From: Agrobacterium tumefaciens
GTDB lineage: Bacteria; Pseudomonadota; Alphaproteobacteria; Rhizobiales; Rhizobiaceae
DNA: 64,000 nucleotides
Assembly: GCF_013318015.2 (NCBI RefSeq)
Contig: NZ_CP115841.1
Location: 1,612,001-1,676,000, forward strand
Direction of reading: 5' to 3'
Positions within the stretch are counted from its first letter, which is position 1. Each line of letters begins with the position of its first letter. A program made the translations under genes and the position numbers. Under the pieces are notes generated by a model, which saw only the letters and a list, made by a program, of their open reading frames with translations, had not been told where the DNA came from and did no database searches. Below are positions 16,315 to 26,000 of this stretch, one piece after another.

Positions 16315-16532
16315 AAGCGTCCTCGCGTTTCAAATCGTCATTCCCTGCATATATCGTCAAAGCATAAGGCGGAATGATGAAGTGTAAAAATACCTTTTCG
16401 TGAACAGCACCGGCTGCCTTGCTCACTGCCTACAGCATCGGCGCGAAAACGGATATCCCTTTCCGGGCGCGAGACAACAGGATTTTGCCCCTTTCCGCTT
16501 TGCTGCCACCCAGCCATTCACTCAAAAAGAAA

Positions 16533-16552
16533 GGGCCGGTTAAAACCGGCCC
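16533..16552 (-). terminator. Terminator after hflC
   Basis: GGGCCGGTT and AACCGGCCC form a 9-base inverted repeat separated by two bases, so effectively an 8-bp stem with a short loop. On the minus strand it is followed by TTTCTTTTT. It ends the thyA-folA-hflK-hflC direction before degP. The remaining 16315-16532 presumably holds the degP promoter; I see no convincing box there. Confidence 0.85.
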
Positions 16553-16575
16553 CTCCAAAATCATTCGATCCGTTA

Positions 16576-17499
16576 TCAATTTGCCGGCGGTGCGGCAGGT
16601 GCGGCCGGAGCCGTGGATGGAGCACCGTTGATGTCGTTGAAATAACGGAAGAAGGTCGAGTCGGGAGACAGGACCAGCGTAGTGCCGGTTCCAGACAGCG
16701 CGCTGGAATAGGCCGCCATGGAACGATAGAACTCGAAGAAGCTCGGGTCGCGCTGGAAAGCTTCGCCGAAGACCCGGTTACGCTCCGCATCGCCTTCACC
16801 GCGCAGGACTTCGGACTGACGCTGGGCGTCGGATTCGAATTCCACGACCTGACGGTCGGCAATAGCGCGACGACGCTGTGCCGCCTCGTTACCGCGGGCG
16901 CGGATCAGCTCGGCTTCGGCCAGACGTTCCGACTTCATACGCTCGAAGGTCTGCTGCGAGACTTCCTGCGTGAGATCGGTGCGGCGGATACGGACATCCA
17001 CGATGCTGACGCCAAGCGATTCCGCATCGGGACGCAGATCGTCACGTACTTCCTGCATCATCGATGCGCGCGCATCCGAAAGCGCCGATTCGAAGCCGCG
17101 AAGACCGTAGACCCGGCGCAACGACGCGTCGAGACGAGTGCGTAGACGCGATTCCGCCGACATCTGGTCACCGGAGACCGTCTGCCGGAAGCGGCGGGCA
17201 TCCGTGATGCGATAGACCACAAAGGCATCAACCTCGTAGAACTTGCCACCGGAAACCTGAACACGGATGTTGTCGTGATCGAAGCGCAGCGCCCGGTTCT
17301 CGATATATTGCACCCGATCGGCATCCATGAAGGCGAAGGGCAGCTTGAAATAGAGGCCCGGCGCCGTTTTCACGTCCTGGATCTGACCGAAGCGCACAAC
17401 GATGGCCTGCTGGCGCTCGGTGACGACGAAGATCGACGAATAGGCCAGGAAAAGCACGGCGGCGAGACCGACGAGAACGGCCGTAAGACGGTTGCTCAT
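16576..17499 (-). CDS. hflC: HflC, membrane regulator of FtsH protease
   Basis: This 307-residue SPFH/prohibitin-domain protein has an N-terminal membrane anchor (LTAVLVGLAAVLFLAYSSIFVV), the SPFH segment VTERQQAIVVRFGQIQDV, and a C-terminal coiled coil with RARGNEAAQRRRAIADRQVVEF. HflC and HflK form a complex around the FtsH protease and limit its action on membrane proteins. Its start is one base after the hflK stop, so the two are coupled. The short C-terminal tail is rich in Ala/Pro. Confidence 0.95.
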   Translation of the reverse strand: MSNRLTAVLVGLAAVLFLAYSSIFVVTERQQAIVVRFGQIQDVKTAPGLYFKLPFAFMDADRVQYIENRALRFDHDNIRVQVSGGKFYEVDAFVVYRITDARRFRQTVSGDQMSAESRLRTRLDASLRRVYGLRGFESALSDARASMMQEVRDDLRPDAESLGVSIVDVRIRRTDLTQEVSQQTFERMKSERLAEAELIRARGNEAAQRRRAIADRQVVEFESDAQRQSEVLRGEGDAERNRVFGEAFQRDPSFFEFYRSMAAYSSALSGTGTTLVLSPDSTFFRYFNDINGAPSTAPAAPAAPPAN

Positions 17500-17500
17500 A

Positions 17501-18622
17501 TCAGTTGCCTCCCTGCTGTGCCGCGCCCGGATTGCCGCGCATGATCTCGTTCAGAGGCAGATAAGGCACCACACCCTGTTTTTCGTCGATGATGACCTTG
17601 TTGGACCCCTTCAGGACCTGTTCCATCGTTTCCAGGAACATGCGCTGGCGGGTCACGTCAGGTGCCGTGCGATATTGATCGTAGATGGAAATGAAGCGCT
17701 GTGCCTCACCCTCTGCCTCGTTGACGACACGAGATTTGTAGGCGTTTGCCTCTTCGATGATCTGTGCTGCCTGACCACGTGCGGCACCCAGCTTCTGGTT
17801 GGCGTACTGGTTGGCTTCCTGCACGAAGCGGTCCTCGTCCTGCTCGGCACGCTGCACTTCGTCGAAGGCGTCGGCCACTTCGCGCGGCGGCGCCGCGTCT
17901 TCGATGGCGACAGCATTGATGGAGATGCCGGCCCCGTATCCGTCCATGGTGGACTGGATGATGGTGCGCACATCCGCCGCGATCGCCTGACGGTTGTCAC
18001 GGAAAATGTCCTGTGCGGGACGACGGCCGACGATTTCGCGCATCGCGCTTTCGGAAACCTGCTGCAAGGTCTCAGCCGGGCTGTCGACGTTGAAGAGGTA
18101 GGATTTCGGATCGGAAACCGTATAGAGCACCGAGAACTGCACGTTGACGATATTCTGGTCACCGGTCAGCATCACGCCGTTCGCGGAGGAAGACGAAGCG
18201 CGCGAACCGATATTCTGCTGCTGTTCGGTCACCTTGACGATTTCAACCGTCTCGATCGGCCACAGATGGAAATGCAGGCCGGGCATCGAAATCTCATCCT
18301 TCGGACGCCCGAAACGCAGCTCCACGCCGCGCTCGTCCGGCTGGACGGTGTAGATGGACTGAATGCCGAGGAAAACCAGAACGACGAGAGCGACGATCGC
18401 AATCGCGCCGCCATTGAACCCGCCCGGCAGGACATTCTTGAAGCGGTCCTGGCTGCGCCGGATGATCTCTTCCAGATCGGGCGGGCCGCCATTGCCGCCG
18501 CCACCGCCGCGAGGCCGGTTAGGTCCCTGCCCCCATGGGCCGCCTCCGCCGCCCTGGTTGTTTCCGCCACCACCGCCGCCGCCCCAAGGGCCGCCGCCGC
18601 CATTCTGATTGCTCCAGGGCAT
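17501..18622 (-). CDS. hflK: HflK, membrane regulator of FtsH protease
   Basis: This 373-residue protein has a cytoplasmic N-terminal region of about 45 residues made mostly of Gly, Asn, Pro and Trp (long GGGG runs). A transmembrane helix follows (GAIAIVALVVLVFLGIQSIY), then the SPFH domain (VQPDERGVELRFGRPKDE) and an Ala/Glu coiled coil. The start is ATG at 18622. The gene is 140 bases after folA and one base before hflC. Poly-Gly N-termini are usual for HflK in this group. Confidence 0.95.
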   Translation of the reverse strand: MPWSNQNGGGGPWGGGGGGGNNQGGGGGPWGQGPNRPRGGGGGNGGPPDLEEIIRRSQDRFKNVLPGGFNGGAIAIVALVVLVFLGIQSIYTVQPDERGVELRFGRPKDEISMPGLHFHLWPIETVEIVKVTEQQQNIGSRASSSSANGVMLTGDQNIVNVQFSVLYTVSDPKSYLFNVDSPAETLQQVSESAMREIVGRRPAQDIFRDNRQAIAADVRTIIQSTMDGYGAGISINAVAIEDAAPPREVADAFDEVQRAEQDEDRFVQEANQYANQKLGAARGQAAQIIEEANAYKSRVVNEAEGEAQRFISIYDQYRTAPDVTRQRMFLETMEQVLKGSNKVIIDEKQGVVPYLPLNEIMRGNPGAAQQGGN

Positions 18623-18765
18623 CAATACCTCTTTATAAAAGCCTCTCCCGATCCCGTTCGAAAGCGATTGCTCGCGTGCGGCGGGAATATGGACCCGTTA
18701 TAAGAAGGAGAAGCGTGCGTTTCAACGCAGAGGTGGTAACTAAATACCCAATCAGGGTAAATAGT

Positions 18766-19293
18766 TCACTTTGACGCGGCTCTGCGCAAATAAGTGGTGA
18801 ACAGAACCGGATAATTGTCCTTTTCCCCGGCGGGAACGGCATTTTCCTCGATTTTTTCAAAGACGGCGGGATCGATTTCCGGAAAAAAAGTGTCGCCATC
18901 AAGCTTTACGGCCACATGGGTGACGGAAAGTTGATCGGCAAACGGCATGGCCTGACGGTAGATTTCCCCGCCACCGGCCACGAAAACCTCGTCCACACCC
19001 AGTTCTGCAGCCTTGCTTTTGCCAAGCGCGAGGGCATCTTCAAGCGACGACACGACATCCACGCCATCGGGCCTGTAATCGGCATTTCGGCTGACGATGA
19101 TGTGCGGCCGGCCCGGCAAGGGACGCTCGCCCACCGAGAGAAATGTCTTCCTGCCCATGATGAGCGGTTTGCCCATCGTCATCGCCTTGAAGCGCTTGAG
19201 GTCAGTGGAAAGCTTCCAAGGCATATCGAGGTCGCGGCCGATAACGCCGTTTTCCGACACCGCGACGATGATGGTGATGCGCGGCTCGCTCAT
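18766..19293 (-). CDS. folA: Dihydrofolate reductase
   Basis: This 175-residue enzyme reduces dihydrofolate to tetrahydrofolate with NADPH. Recognisable segments are [56 protein letters not shown] and [18 protein letters not shown]. It overlaps the end of thyA by four bases (ATGA), a natural coupling because ThyA makes the dihydrofolate that FolA recycles. A promoter for hflK may lie in the 140 bases downstream. Confidence 0.96.
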   Translation of the reverse strand: MSEPRITIIVAVSENGVIGRDLDMPWKLSTDLKRFKAMTMGKPLIMGRKTFLSVGERPLPGRPHIIVSRNADYRPDGVDVVSSLEDALALGKSKAAELGVDEVFVAGGGEIYRQAMPFADQLSVTHVAVKLDGDTFFPEIDPAVFEKIEENAVPAGEKDNYPVLFTTYLRRAASK

Positions 19294-20084
19294 ACCGCGA
19301 TCGGTGCCTTGATGGTTGAATCCGCTTCGTAGTTCTCAAGCGTAAAGTCTTCGAACTTAAAGGAGAAGAGATCTCGCACATCCGGGTTGAGGCGCATCGT
19401 CGGCAGGGACTTGGGGGTCCGCGTCATCTGCAATTTCGCCTGCTCGAAATGGTTGGCGTAGATATGCGCGTCACCAAGCGTATGGACGAAATCGCCGGGC
19501 TTCAGCCCCGTGACCTGCGCCACCATCAGCGTCAGAAGTGCGTAGGAAGCAATATTGAAAGGCACGCCGAGAAAAATATCGGCCGAGCGCTGGTAAAGCT
19601 GGCAGGACAGCTTTCCATCCGAAACATAGAACTGGAACAGGCAATGGCAGGGCGGCAGCGCCATCTCGTCCACCAGCGCCGGGTTCCAGGCCGAAACAAT
19701 GTGGCGGCGGGAATTGGGATTGGTTTTCAGGGCCTCGATCAAAAGCGCGATCTGGTCGATGTGGCGGCCGTCGGGCGCCGGCCAGGAACGCCACTGTGCT
19801 CCGTAAACCGGACCCAGATCACCATTTTCATCGGCCCATTCGTCCCATATGGAAACGCCGTTTTCCTTGAGATAGGCGATATTGGTATCGCCCTTCAGGA
19901 ACCACAGGAGTTCATGGATGATCGAGCGCAGATGCAGCTTCTTGGTGGTGAGAACCGGAAAACCTTCCGCAAGATCGAAGCGCATCTGGTAACCGAAGAC
20001 CGAACGCGTACCCGTGCCGGTGCGATCTCCGCGGTCGGAGCCGGTGTCCATCACATGCCGGAGAAGATCGAGATATTGTTTCAT
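19290..20084 (-). CDS. thyA: Thymidylate synthase
   Basis: This 264-residue enzyme has the standard ThyA length when started at Met 20084 ([15 protein letters not shown]). The catalytic cysteine is Cys146 in [12 protein letters not shown], with [15 protein letters not shown] at the N-terminus and [28 protein letters not shown] in the folate/dUMP region. It methylates dUMP with methylene-tetrahydrofolate. It is the first gene of a thyA-folA pair, possibly continuing into hflK-hflC. Confidence 0.97.
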   Translation of the reverse strand: MKQYLDLLRHVMDTGSDRGDRTGTGTRSVFGYQMRFDLAEGFPVLTTKKLHLRSIIHELLWFLKGDTNIAYLKENGVSIWDEWADENGDLGPVYGAQWRSWPAPDGRHIDQIALLIEALKTNPNSRRHIVSAWNPALVDEMALPPCHCLFQFYVSDGKLSCQLYQRSADIFLGVPFNIASYALLTLMVAQVTGLKPGDFVHTLGDAHIYANHFEQAKLQMTRTPKSLPTMRLNPDVRDLFSFKFEDFTLENYEADSTIKAPIAV

Positions 20085-20177
20085 GTGTTCTGCCGCCGAT
20101 TCCCTGATACCAAGGGAATATAATAACACAGGGCGACAGAACCAATCACCAGCGGGTCGCTTATCCCCGCGAAAAAA

Positions 20178-20486
20178 TCAGAGCGACTGGAGTTTGCCCA
20201 GTTCCTTGGCCACCAGATAATAAAAGGTCACACGCGACTTGGAGCGGTCTGCGGCCATGGCCTTGGCGGTTGCATCGATCGCCTTGTCGGCGCTGTCATC
20301 GGTCACGCCAAGCTTCTTGCCGCACCAGTTCGCCTTCACACGCGCAAGCTCTTCCGGATCGGAAGCGGACACCAGCGATGAATCCCGGTTGCGCAGGGCA
20401 ATGCCGAGATGTTTGACGATCTTGCCGACAATCGCTTCGTCGGCCGCTGCGTCGTATTTCTTCACATCTGCGAGATAGTCAGTCAT
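20178..20486 (-). CDS. DUF2853 family protein
   Basis: This 102-residue, probably cytoplasmic helical protein begins MTDYLADVKKYDAAADEAIVGKIVKHLGIAL and contains VKANWCGKKLGV, matching DUF2853. Function is unknown. The start at 20486 is preceded by AAGGAG at good spacing. It stands alone, upstream of thyA on the same strand and divergent from ssrA. Confidence 0.8.
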   Translation of the reverse strand: MTDYLADVKKYDAAADEAIVGKIVKHLGIALRNRDSSLVSASDPEELARVKANWCGKKLGVTDDSADKAIDATAKAMAADRSKSRVTFYYLVAKELGKLQSL

Positions 20487-20661
20487 GTCCACTCCTTCGT
20501 GTGTCCCCGGCCCGGTGTTGCTTGTGGTGACCGGTTGTAGGGAGAATGTGTCAGCAATCCCTCGTCGTCAAGAATTGTCTAAATTGTGGGCGGCAAACAC
20601 GAAATCTTTTCATGGAATTGTCATCGGCCCCTTTTCTCCGCCAAGGGAAACGCCTATATGA

Positions 20662-21000
20662 ACCTTGCCGGGGCAACCCGGCTATGGCGATAAACGGTCG
20701 GTGTAATAAACCTATTGGACCCGGGGGCGGTACCCGGCGCCTCCACCAAAAACCGGCGGCTTTTGAAGATGAAGGCCGGCTTTTGATGGGGGCGAAATAG
20801 GATCGACAAGGGCGTAAAGATCGAACTTTTGCTCGGCATGATACCGCCGTTATCGGGTCACAAGTGTAGTTGCAAATGACAACAACGCTAAGGAATACGC
20901 TCTCGCTGCCTAATGGCGGTGCGGGAATTCCGCTCTAAAGTCCTCACGGTTAGCCCCGTGAGGCGGGGTTCGGAGGTACCTGGCAACAGAAACCTCCACC
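20662..21000 (+). ncRNA. ssrA: Two-piece (circularly permuted) tmRNA
   Basis: tmRNA rescues stalled ribosomes and tags the nascent chain. The acceptor piece comes first: a GCCGGG/CCCGGC hairpin, a T-arm-like CCGGG/CCCGG stem, and the 3' acceptor strand CGCCTCC with encoded CCA ending at 20748. After an intervening segment of about 39 bases, the coding piece begins at 20788 with GGGGGCG, which pairs with CGCCTCC, followed by GAAATAGGATCGACAAGG. The tag frame is at 20872-20913. Downstream are a pseudoknot-like CCTCACGG/CCGTGAGG stem (20942-20963) and a GGAGGT/ACCTCC stem (20972-20997). The outer ends are approximate. Permuted ssrA is characteristic of alphaproteobacteria. The sspB gene follows. 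Confidence 0.95.
20872..20913 (+). other. tmRNA tag-peptide reading frame
   Basis: From the resume codon GCA the frame reads ANDNNAKEYALAA and then TAA. With the alanine carried by the tRNA-like domain, the tag ends in ALAA, a ClpX recognition end, and begins AANDN, the segment recognised by alphaproteobacterial SspB. I recall this exact tag as that of Agrobacterium, supporting the genus call. Confidence 0.95.
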
Positions 21001-21229
21001 TTCTCCATTTTGCCTGAATTGGTTATATGATAGCTGACTTGCACACAGCATCGGCTTTTCCGTTGCTGCCGTTCAGGACATTGCGTATACTTGGGTAATG
21101 CGTAGCCGCCAGGATCGAAATTGATCCCGGCTTGCGGATTACGCAAAGATTCAAAGTGTTACAGCGTCCTTGGCGCACTTGGTGCGCAGCGCTTTAAAAG
21201 ACGTTCGAATAAGGGAAAGACAGGACCGC

Positions 21230-21742
21230 ATGGGGCAGGATCATATCCGTTACGACATTCTCGCACAGGATGCCCTTCGCGGCGTTATTCGCAAAGTTTT
21301 GGGTGAAGTGGCCGCAACCGGCCGCCTGCCCGGCGACCACCATTTCTTCATAACATTTCTGACCGGCGCGCCCGGTGTGCGGATTTCGCAGCACCTCAAG
21401 TCCAAATATGCCGAGCAGATGACCATCGTCATCCAGCATCAGTTCTGGGACCTGAAAGTGACGGAGATCGGCTTTGAAATCGGCCTGTCCTTCTCGGATA
21501 CGCCGGAAAAGCTGGTTGTTCCCTATAACGCCATCAGAGGTTTCTACGATCCTTCCGTCAATTTCGAGCTTGAGTTCGATGTACCCCTGGCAGACGAGGA
21601 AGAACTGGAAGAGGCCGAAATCACCGCCTATCCCGTTTCCCATGAAGCAAAGCCGGCTACAACGTCCGAGACGCCCAAGTCCGGCGAGGAAAAGAAGGAA
21701 GGCTCTGTCGTTTCTCTGGATGCCTTCCGCAAGAAGCAATAA
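21230..21742 (+). CDS. sspB: SspB-type ClpXP adaptor
   Basis: This 170-residue protein of the alphaproteobacterial SspB family reads IRYDILAQDALRGVIRKVLGEVAATGRLPGDHHFFITFLT, then SKYAEQMTIVIQHQFWDL and VPYNAIRGFYDPSVNFELEF. A flexible Glu/Lys-rich linker (about 125-155) ends in SVVSLDAFRKKQ, the short ClpX-binding tail expected of an adaptor. It delivers ssrA-tagged proteins to ClpXP. It lies about 230 bases downstream of the tmRNA gene on the same strand, so tag and adaptor are physically linked. Confidence 0.92.
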   Translation: MGQDHIRYDILAQDALRGVIRKVLGEVAATGRLPGDHHFFITFLTGAPGVRISQHLKSKYAEQMTIVIQHQFWDLKVTEIGFEIGLSFSDTPEKLVVPYNAIRGFYDPSVNFELEFDVPLADEEELEEAEITAYPVSHEAKPATTSETPKSGEEKKEGSVVSLDAFRKKQ

Positions 21743-21786
21743 CGGCGTTTTGCCCGATCGCGCGAAGCTCAAGGAGACATATCCGC

Positions 21787-21990
21787 ATGGCCGCCGATAT
21801 CGTCAATCTGCGTCAGTTCCGGAAGCAGAAAGCCCGTAGCGAAAAAGAAAAACAGGCGGATCAGAACCGCCTGTATTTCGGTCGCAACAAAGCGGAAAAA
21901 AACCTCACATCGGCCCTTAACGAAAAAGCCGCAAAGGCGCTCGATCAGGGGCGGCTTGAAAAGGACGATGACAGGACCGACAGGGATTGA
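21787..21990 (+). CDS. DUF4169 family small protein
   Basis: This 67-residue, highly charged protein (MAADIVNLRQFRKQKARSEK ... FGRNKAEK) matches DUF4169, a small family common in alphaproteobacteria and often next to sspB. It is mostly Lys/Arg/Glu/Asp and predicted helical. Function is unknown. It starts 44 bases after sspB on the same strand, so it is probably cotranscribed. Confidence 0.8.
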   Translation: MAADIVNLRQFRKQKARSEKEKQADQNRLYFGRNKAEKNLTSALNEKAAKALDQGRLEKDDDRTDRD

Positions 21991-22106
21991 AGAGCCGGCC
22001 TGCCCGGGCAAGCTTTCGGAAGACCGGAAAAAACACCGCTAAACAGAGGCTTGCAGGCACGACATGATTCAGATTCCCAACCGGACCAGCCGGAGAGATT
22101 GATCTG

Positions 22107-22316
22107 ATGATCCGCAAGCACTCCACGACATTGCACGGCCACCGCACCAGCATTTCACTCGAGGATGCCTTCTGGGACGAGCTTAAAATCATCGCCGAAA
22201 AGCGCAAGATCAGTTTCGCCGCCCTGCTTGCGGAAATAGACGACAACCGGCCAGCCGACAGCAATCTGTCCTCATCCCTTCGGGTCCATGTACTGAATTG
22301 GCTGAAGAGCAAGTGA
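22107..22316 (+). CDS. Ribbon-helix-helix domain protein (RHH_4 type)
   Basis: This 69-residue protein reads MIRKHSTTLHGHRTSISLEDAFWDELKIIAEKRKISFAALLAEID. The HRTSISLEDAFWDELKIIA segment is the beta-strand/helix unit of a ribbon-helix-helix DNA-binding fold, as in PF13467. It is the third small gene after sspB (spacing 116 bases). A DNA-binding role is inferred from the fold; the target is unknown. Confidence 0.8.
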   Translation: MIRKHSTTLHGHRTSISLEDAFWDELKIIAEKRKISFAALLAEIDDNRPADSNLSSSLRVHVLNWLKSK

Positions 22317-22552
22317 GCTTGCTGCAAGGTGGCATCGAAAGATGACACTGCAGCGGCGCGCATATGCGCCGGCTCATATCCAGCCATTCTCCGACTACAA
22401 ACATTCTTGCCGAAAACTCATAATGTCGTGAAAGCATTCATTAAACATTAGCGCGCTAATTTGTACTGCAAGGCGCTTCAGTACTGCGTAGCCTTGCTTC
22501 CAGATTTGTATTTCAAGCTTTTCCTTTTCATCCGCACGCCACGAGGCGACCC

Positions 22553-22882
22553 ATGGTTTCCGCCGTTTCGGGAACGAGCATCGCTGTTTCCGTCCTCTCC
22601 TCTTCATCCACCTCGTCTTCAAGCGTTGCCGAACTGAAATCGCAGATTGCCGAAAAGCAGTCAGAACTCGCCCAGACCTCCGAAGCGAAAGCACAGGAAG
22701 AACTGAAGAGTACTATTGCATCGCTGCAAGCGCAGCTCGAGGCACTCGAAAACAGCTCCGACAAATCGGCTTCCTCAAGCAACAGCGCGGACAAGCCCAG
22801 CCTGTCGGGGGAAAGCAGCAGGATCGGCACCAAGAATTTTGATGCCGACACGCCCTTCGGCGAGCGTGAAGCCTGGATTTAA
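22553..22882 (+). CDS. Hypothetical Ser-rich protein with a central coiled coil
   Basis: This 109-residue protein has an N-terminal Ser/Val-rich stretch with a run of Ser/Thr (about residues 15-24). A heptad-like region follows (VAELKSQIAEKQSELAQTSEAKAQEELKSTIASLQAQLEAL, about 25-65), then a Ser-rich linker and the C-terminal TKNFDADTPFGEREAWI. No family recognised. The amphipathic periodicity and regular codon use suggest a real gene. The 236 bases before it show no clear feature. It is convergent with the AsmA-family gene. Confidence 0.6.
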   Translation: MVSAVSGTSIAVSVLSSSSTSSSSVAELKSQIAEKQSELAQTSEAKAQEELKSTIASLQAQLEALENSSDKSASSSNSADKPSLSGESSRIGTKNFDADTPFGEREAWI

Positions 22883-23001
22883 CAGGCTAACGGATAATTT
22901 TCGCAAAGTGGTCGAGGCGGCAGCTGCCCGGACCGCGTCAAAATTCGCCCTGAGACACGGTCTCTAACCTCTCTCCAAAATGCGCCGTCGTCGCAGCAAA
23001 C

Positions 23002-26000
23002 TTATGGATTGGCCGGAGCGTTTTCGGGCGCCAGTTGCCTGATCGCATCTTCCGTTGGAGGCACCGTCAGGGCCGGCGTTGATTGCCGCTCGGGAACAGG
23101 TTGCTGCTGCTGCTGCTGCTGTTGCTGCAACCGCTCCTGCTGTTCCTTTTCCTGCCGCAGACGCTCCTCTGCCGCCGCCTTAAGGCGCGCCTCCTCTTCG
23201 GCCTTGGCCTTGGCTTCCGCCTCCACCCGTTCCTTTTCAGCCTGACGTTCAGCCGCCTGAGAACGATAAAGCGCCGTTTCACGACGCAGGCGCTGCTTTT
23301 CAAGAACGCTGGCCTGCATGGCCTCGACGCGACGGCGTTCCTTTTCGAAAGCCCGGAGTGACAGATAATTGCCGAGCGCCGAAACATCGGTCGTCAAAGC
23401 CGGTGCGGCGAGCGGACCGTTATAGTTGAGACGCAGCGACGGTTCGGCGCCAGCAACCACTTCGGTGCCGGGATTGAAGATAAGATCGAGATCGCCATTA
23501 ACGGTCGATGCTGCAATATCGACCGTCGCATCTCCGGTAAGCGTCACTGGATCGATCCCGGCGCGCAAATTCTGGAAGTGCAGCGCGCCGCCATTCAGGG
23601 TGAATGGCAGGGCTACGTTGCCGAGCGGTATTTCGCCCTGCCACAGGCTCTGATCCACCAGCGGCCGAACCTTTGGCGCGTCGATCGGCTGCTGCAAGCC
23701 TTCCGCCGCCTGCAGGATCGGCGGAAAGGCGCCGGGATTAAGCCCTTTGAGCACAAGCCCGCTCGCACGCACTTCCCCCGAGCCACCTGCCGATTTCAAA
23801 ATTTCACCAACGCTTTTGCCCGTCGATTCGGCGGTCAGATCGATCGCCACCCGGCCCGTCGCGACCGGGCCGTTGGCATTCGCCCACAATATCGACTCGG
23901 GATTGGCGTCGTTCACCGCGATCTTGGTGCGGAAAATGCCCGCTCCCTCGCCTGTGGACATGGCAATCCGCCCGGTCAGCTTTCCGCCCATGAAGGTGCC
24001 GGCGATATCATCAAGCGCGAGATTGCCATCATCATGCGTGATCTTGGTCGACAGACCCGTAACCGTGCCGAAGGGACCGGCCTCGAAACTTTCCGCTTTC
24101 AGCGACAGCGAGGCCTTGAGTTGCGGGAAAGCCGGCATGGCCAGCGGCTTGGCGTTGAGCGTGCCCGTCTCCGGGTCGATCACCGGTCCGTAGATCGCAT
24201 CTCCGAGCCAAGCAAGATCGACGGTCCGAAGGGCAAGATCACCGGTGACGGAATGGGGGGCCGCGCGCTGGAACGCCAGACTGCCCGAGAAAGGGTTGCC
24301 GCCCGCCTGCCCGCCGAGGGCGGAAAACGCAATCTTCTGCGCATCCACCGCCATTTTTCCGTTCGCCTTCAGCGCCATGCCACCACCAAGCTGGGGCAGG
24401 CCAACGGCGTTCATGATGAGATAGGGCTCTATATCAGCGCTTTCGAGCGCCAGATCCGCACTACCCTCGCCGAAATTGGCGGCGGCAACGGCAAAGGATC
24501 CGATCATCGAGAAATGCGTGCGCTCCGTCGAGAAACGGATATCGGTCTGGACGGGAGAACCGAGCGTGCCGTTGAGCTTGACGGAAAGCAGCCCTTCCCC
24601 GTCGGCATCGAACGGCAGGGGATCAAGCCCTGCCTGCCCGAACAGGATCGCCGTCGACTGGTTTTTCAAAACCCCTTCCAGCGACATCGCCGTATCATCG
24701 GTGATGGACAGGAAATCCGGCATCTTGGCCACGGCCGAAAGACGGCTGCCGTTGACTGTGCCGGAAACGGCGACATTGGCGCCGCCATTTTCGCTGTTGA
24801 CCGAAACATCCATGGCAAGGTCGGAATTGGCGTACCACGGAGAACTCGCCGCCAGACGGCTGAGGAACGGATGACCAGGCAATTTCTGCTGCAGCATGGC
24901 GAAGAACGGCTGCATGTCGGTCGCATGCAGGTTCACCGTGCCCTTGCCCGCATATTTCAGCAACGACCCCTGCAACTGCCCTTTCGCCTTGACTTCGGCA
25001 CCGGCGATATCACCAGCCGTCATCTTTTCAAGCGAGAGAACGCCGCCCGCCATGGTAAAGGCGGTTTCCACATGATTTGCAGTCACACCGGCCATGTTGA
25101 AACGGTCGGCCTTGAACTTGGCGTCGATGCGATGGTCGAGAACAGAACTTCCGACCTGATCGCCGAGCGCCAGGCTGCCAAGCGCCTTCAGGGCGTCGAG
25201 ATCGATCTCGTTACCGGCAAGATCGATCGAAAGATTGGAGGCCTTGCCGTCAGAGCGCCGTTCCAGCTTCCCCTTCAGAGAGGCGTCGCCAATGGCAAGC
25301 TCGAGATTGTCGAAACGCTGGTTCAGCGTCGTCAGCGAGACGTCGGCGGAAAAACCGGCTGCATTGAGCTGGCGGATCGCCGGATCGACAGAACCGGAAA
25401 GCCAGTTTGCCAGCCCGGATGGCTGGTTGGAGGCAACGAGCAGATTGCCGTTGAAAGCGGGACCATCCAGCAGCGTCAGGGAACCTTTGGCTTCCAGCTG
25501 CGTCCTGCCTGGCAGCGTTGCCACGGCGTTAACCACCTGCCAGCCGCTGCCATCAGGGCGCACGTCCAGCCGGATGTCACGAATTGTCGTGTCGTCGGAA
25601 ACCAGCGCCGGTAGGCTGATGCTGGCCTTGCCCGGGACCGGCGGAACCGGAATGCGGGCGACCATGGCGGCAAAAGCCTCGATACGCTGGCGCACGGAGG
25701 CGGTGGGCTGGCGCGAGGTCTTGCCGGTCTGCACGACGGGCGGTGCGAAACGATTGACGTCAATCTGCTGGCCATCCGCCGTCAGCAGGAATTCAGGCTT
25801 GGCCCCGGTATCCAGCGTTGCCTCGCCGGTCACGACGTAAGGATTTTCGTTGCCGCCGAGCTCCATGCGGTAGCTCGGTATGCGCACGCTTTCATTCGTC
25901 AGTTCGAAGCTGCCGCGGGTGCGCGGCGACGAGAACAGCGATTGCCCGCCCTGCTGCTTCTGTTTTTGGTCTTCACGGAAACTGAAGGCGAAGGAACCGC

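Noticed and set aside
14827..16377. 516-codon plus-strand frame opposite the DegP-type protease
   Set aside because: It mirrors the high-GC third positions of the real gene; composition (His/Arg/Asp-rich) is typical of antisense frames.
23578..25614. 678-codon frame opposite the AsmA-family gene
   Set aside because: An antisense shadow with Arg/Gly/His-rich composition and no family resemblance; the minus-strand protein has clear domains.
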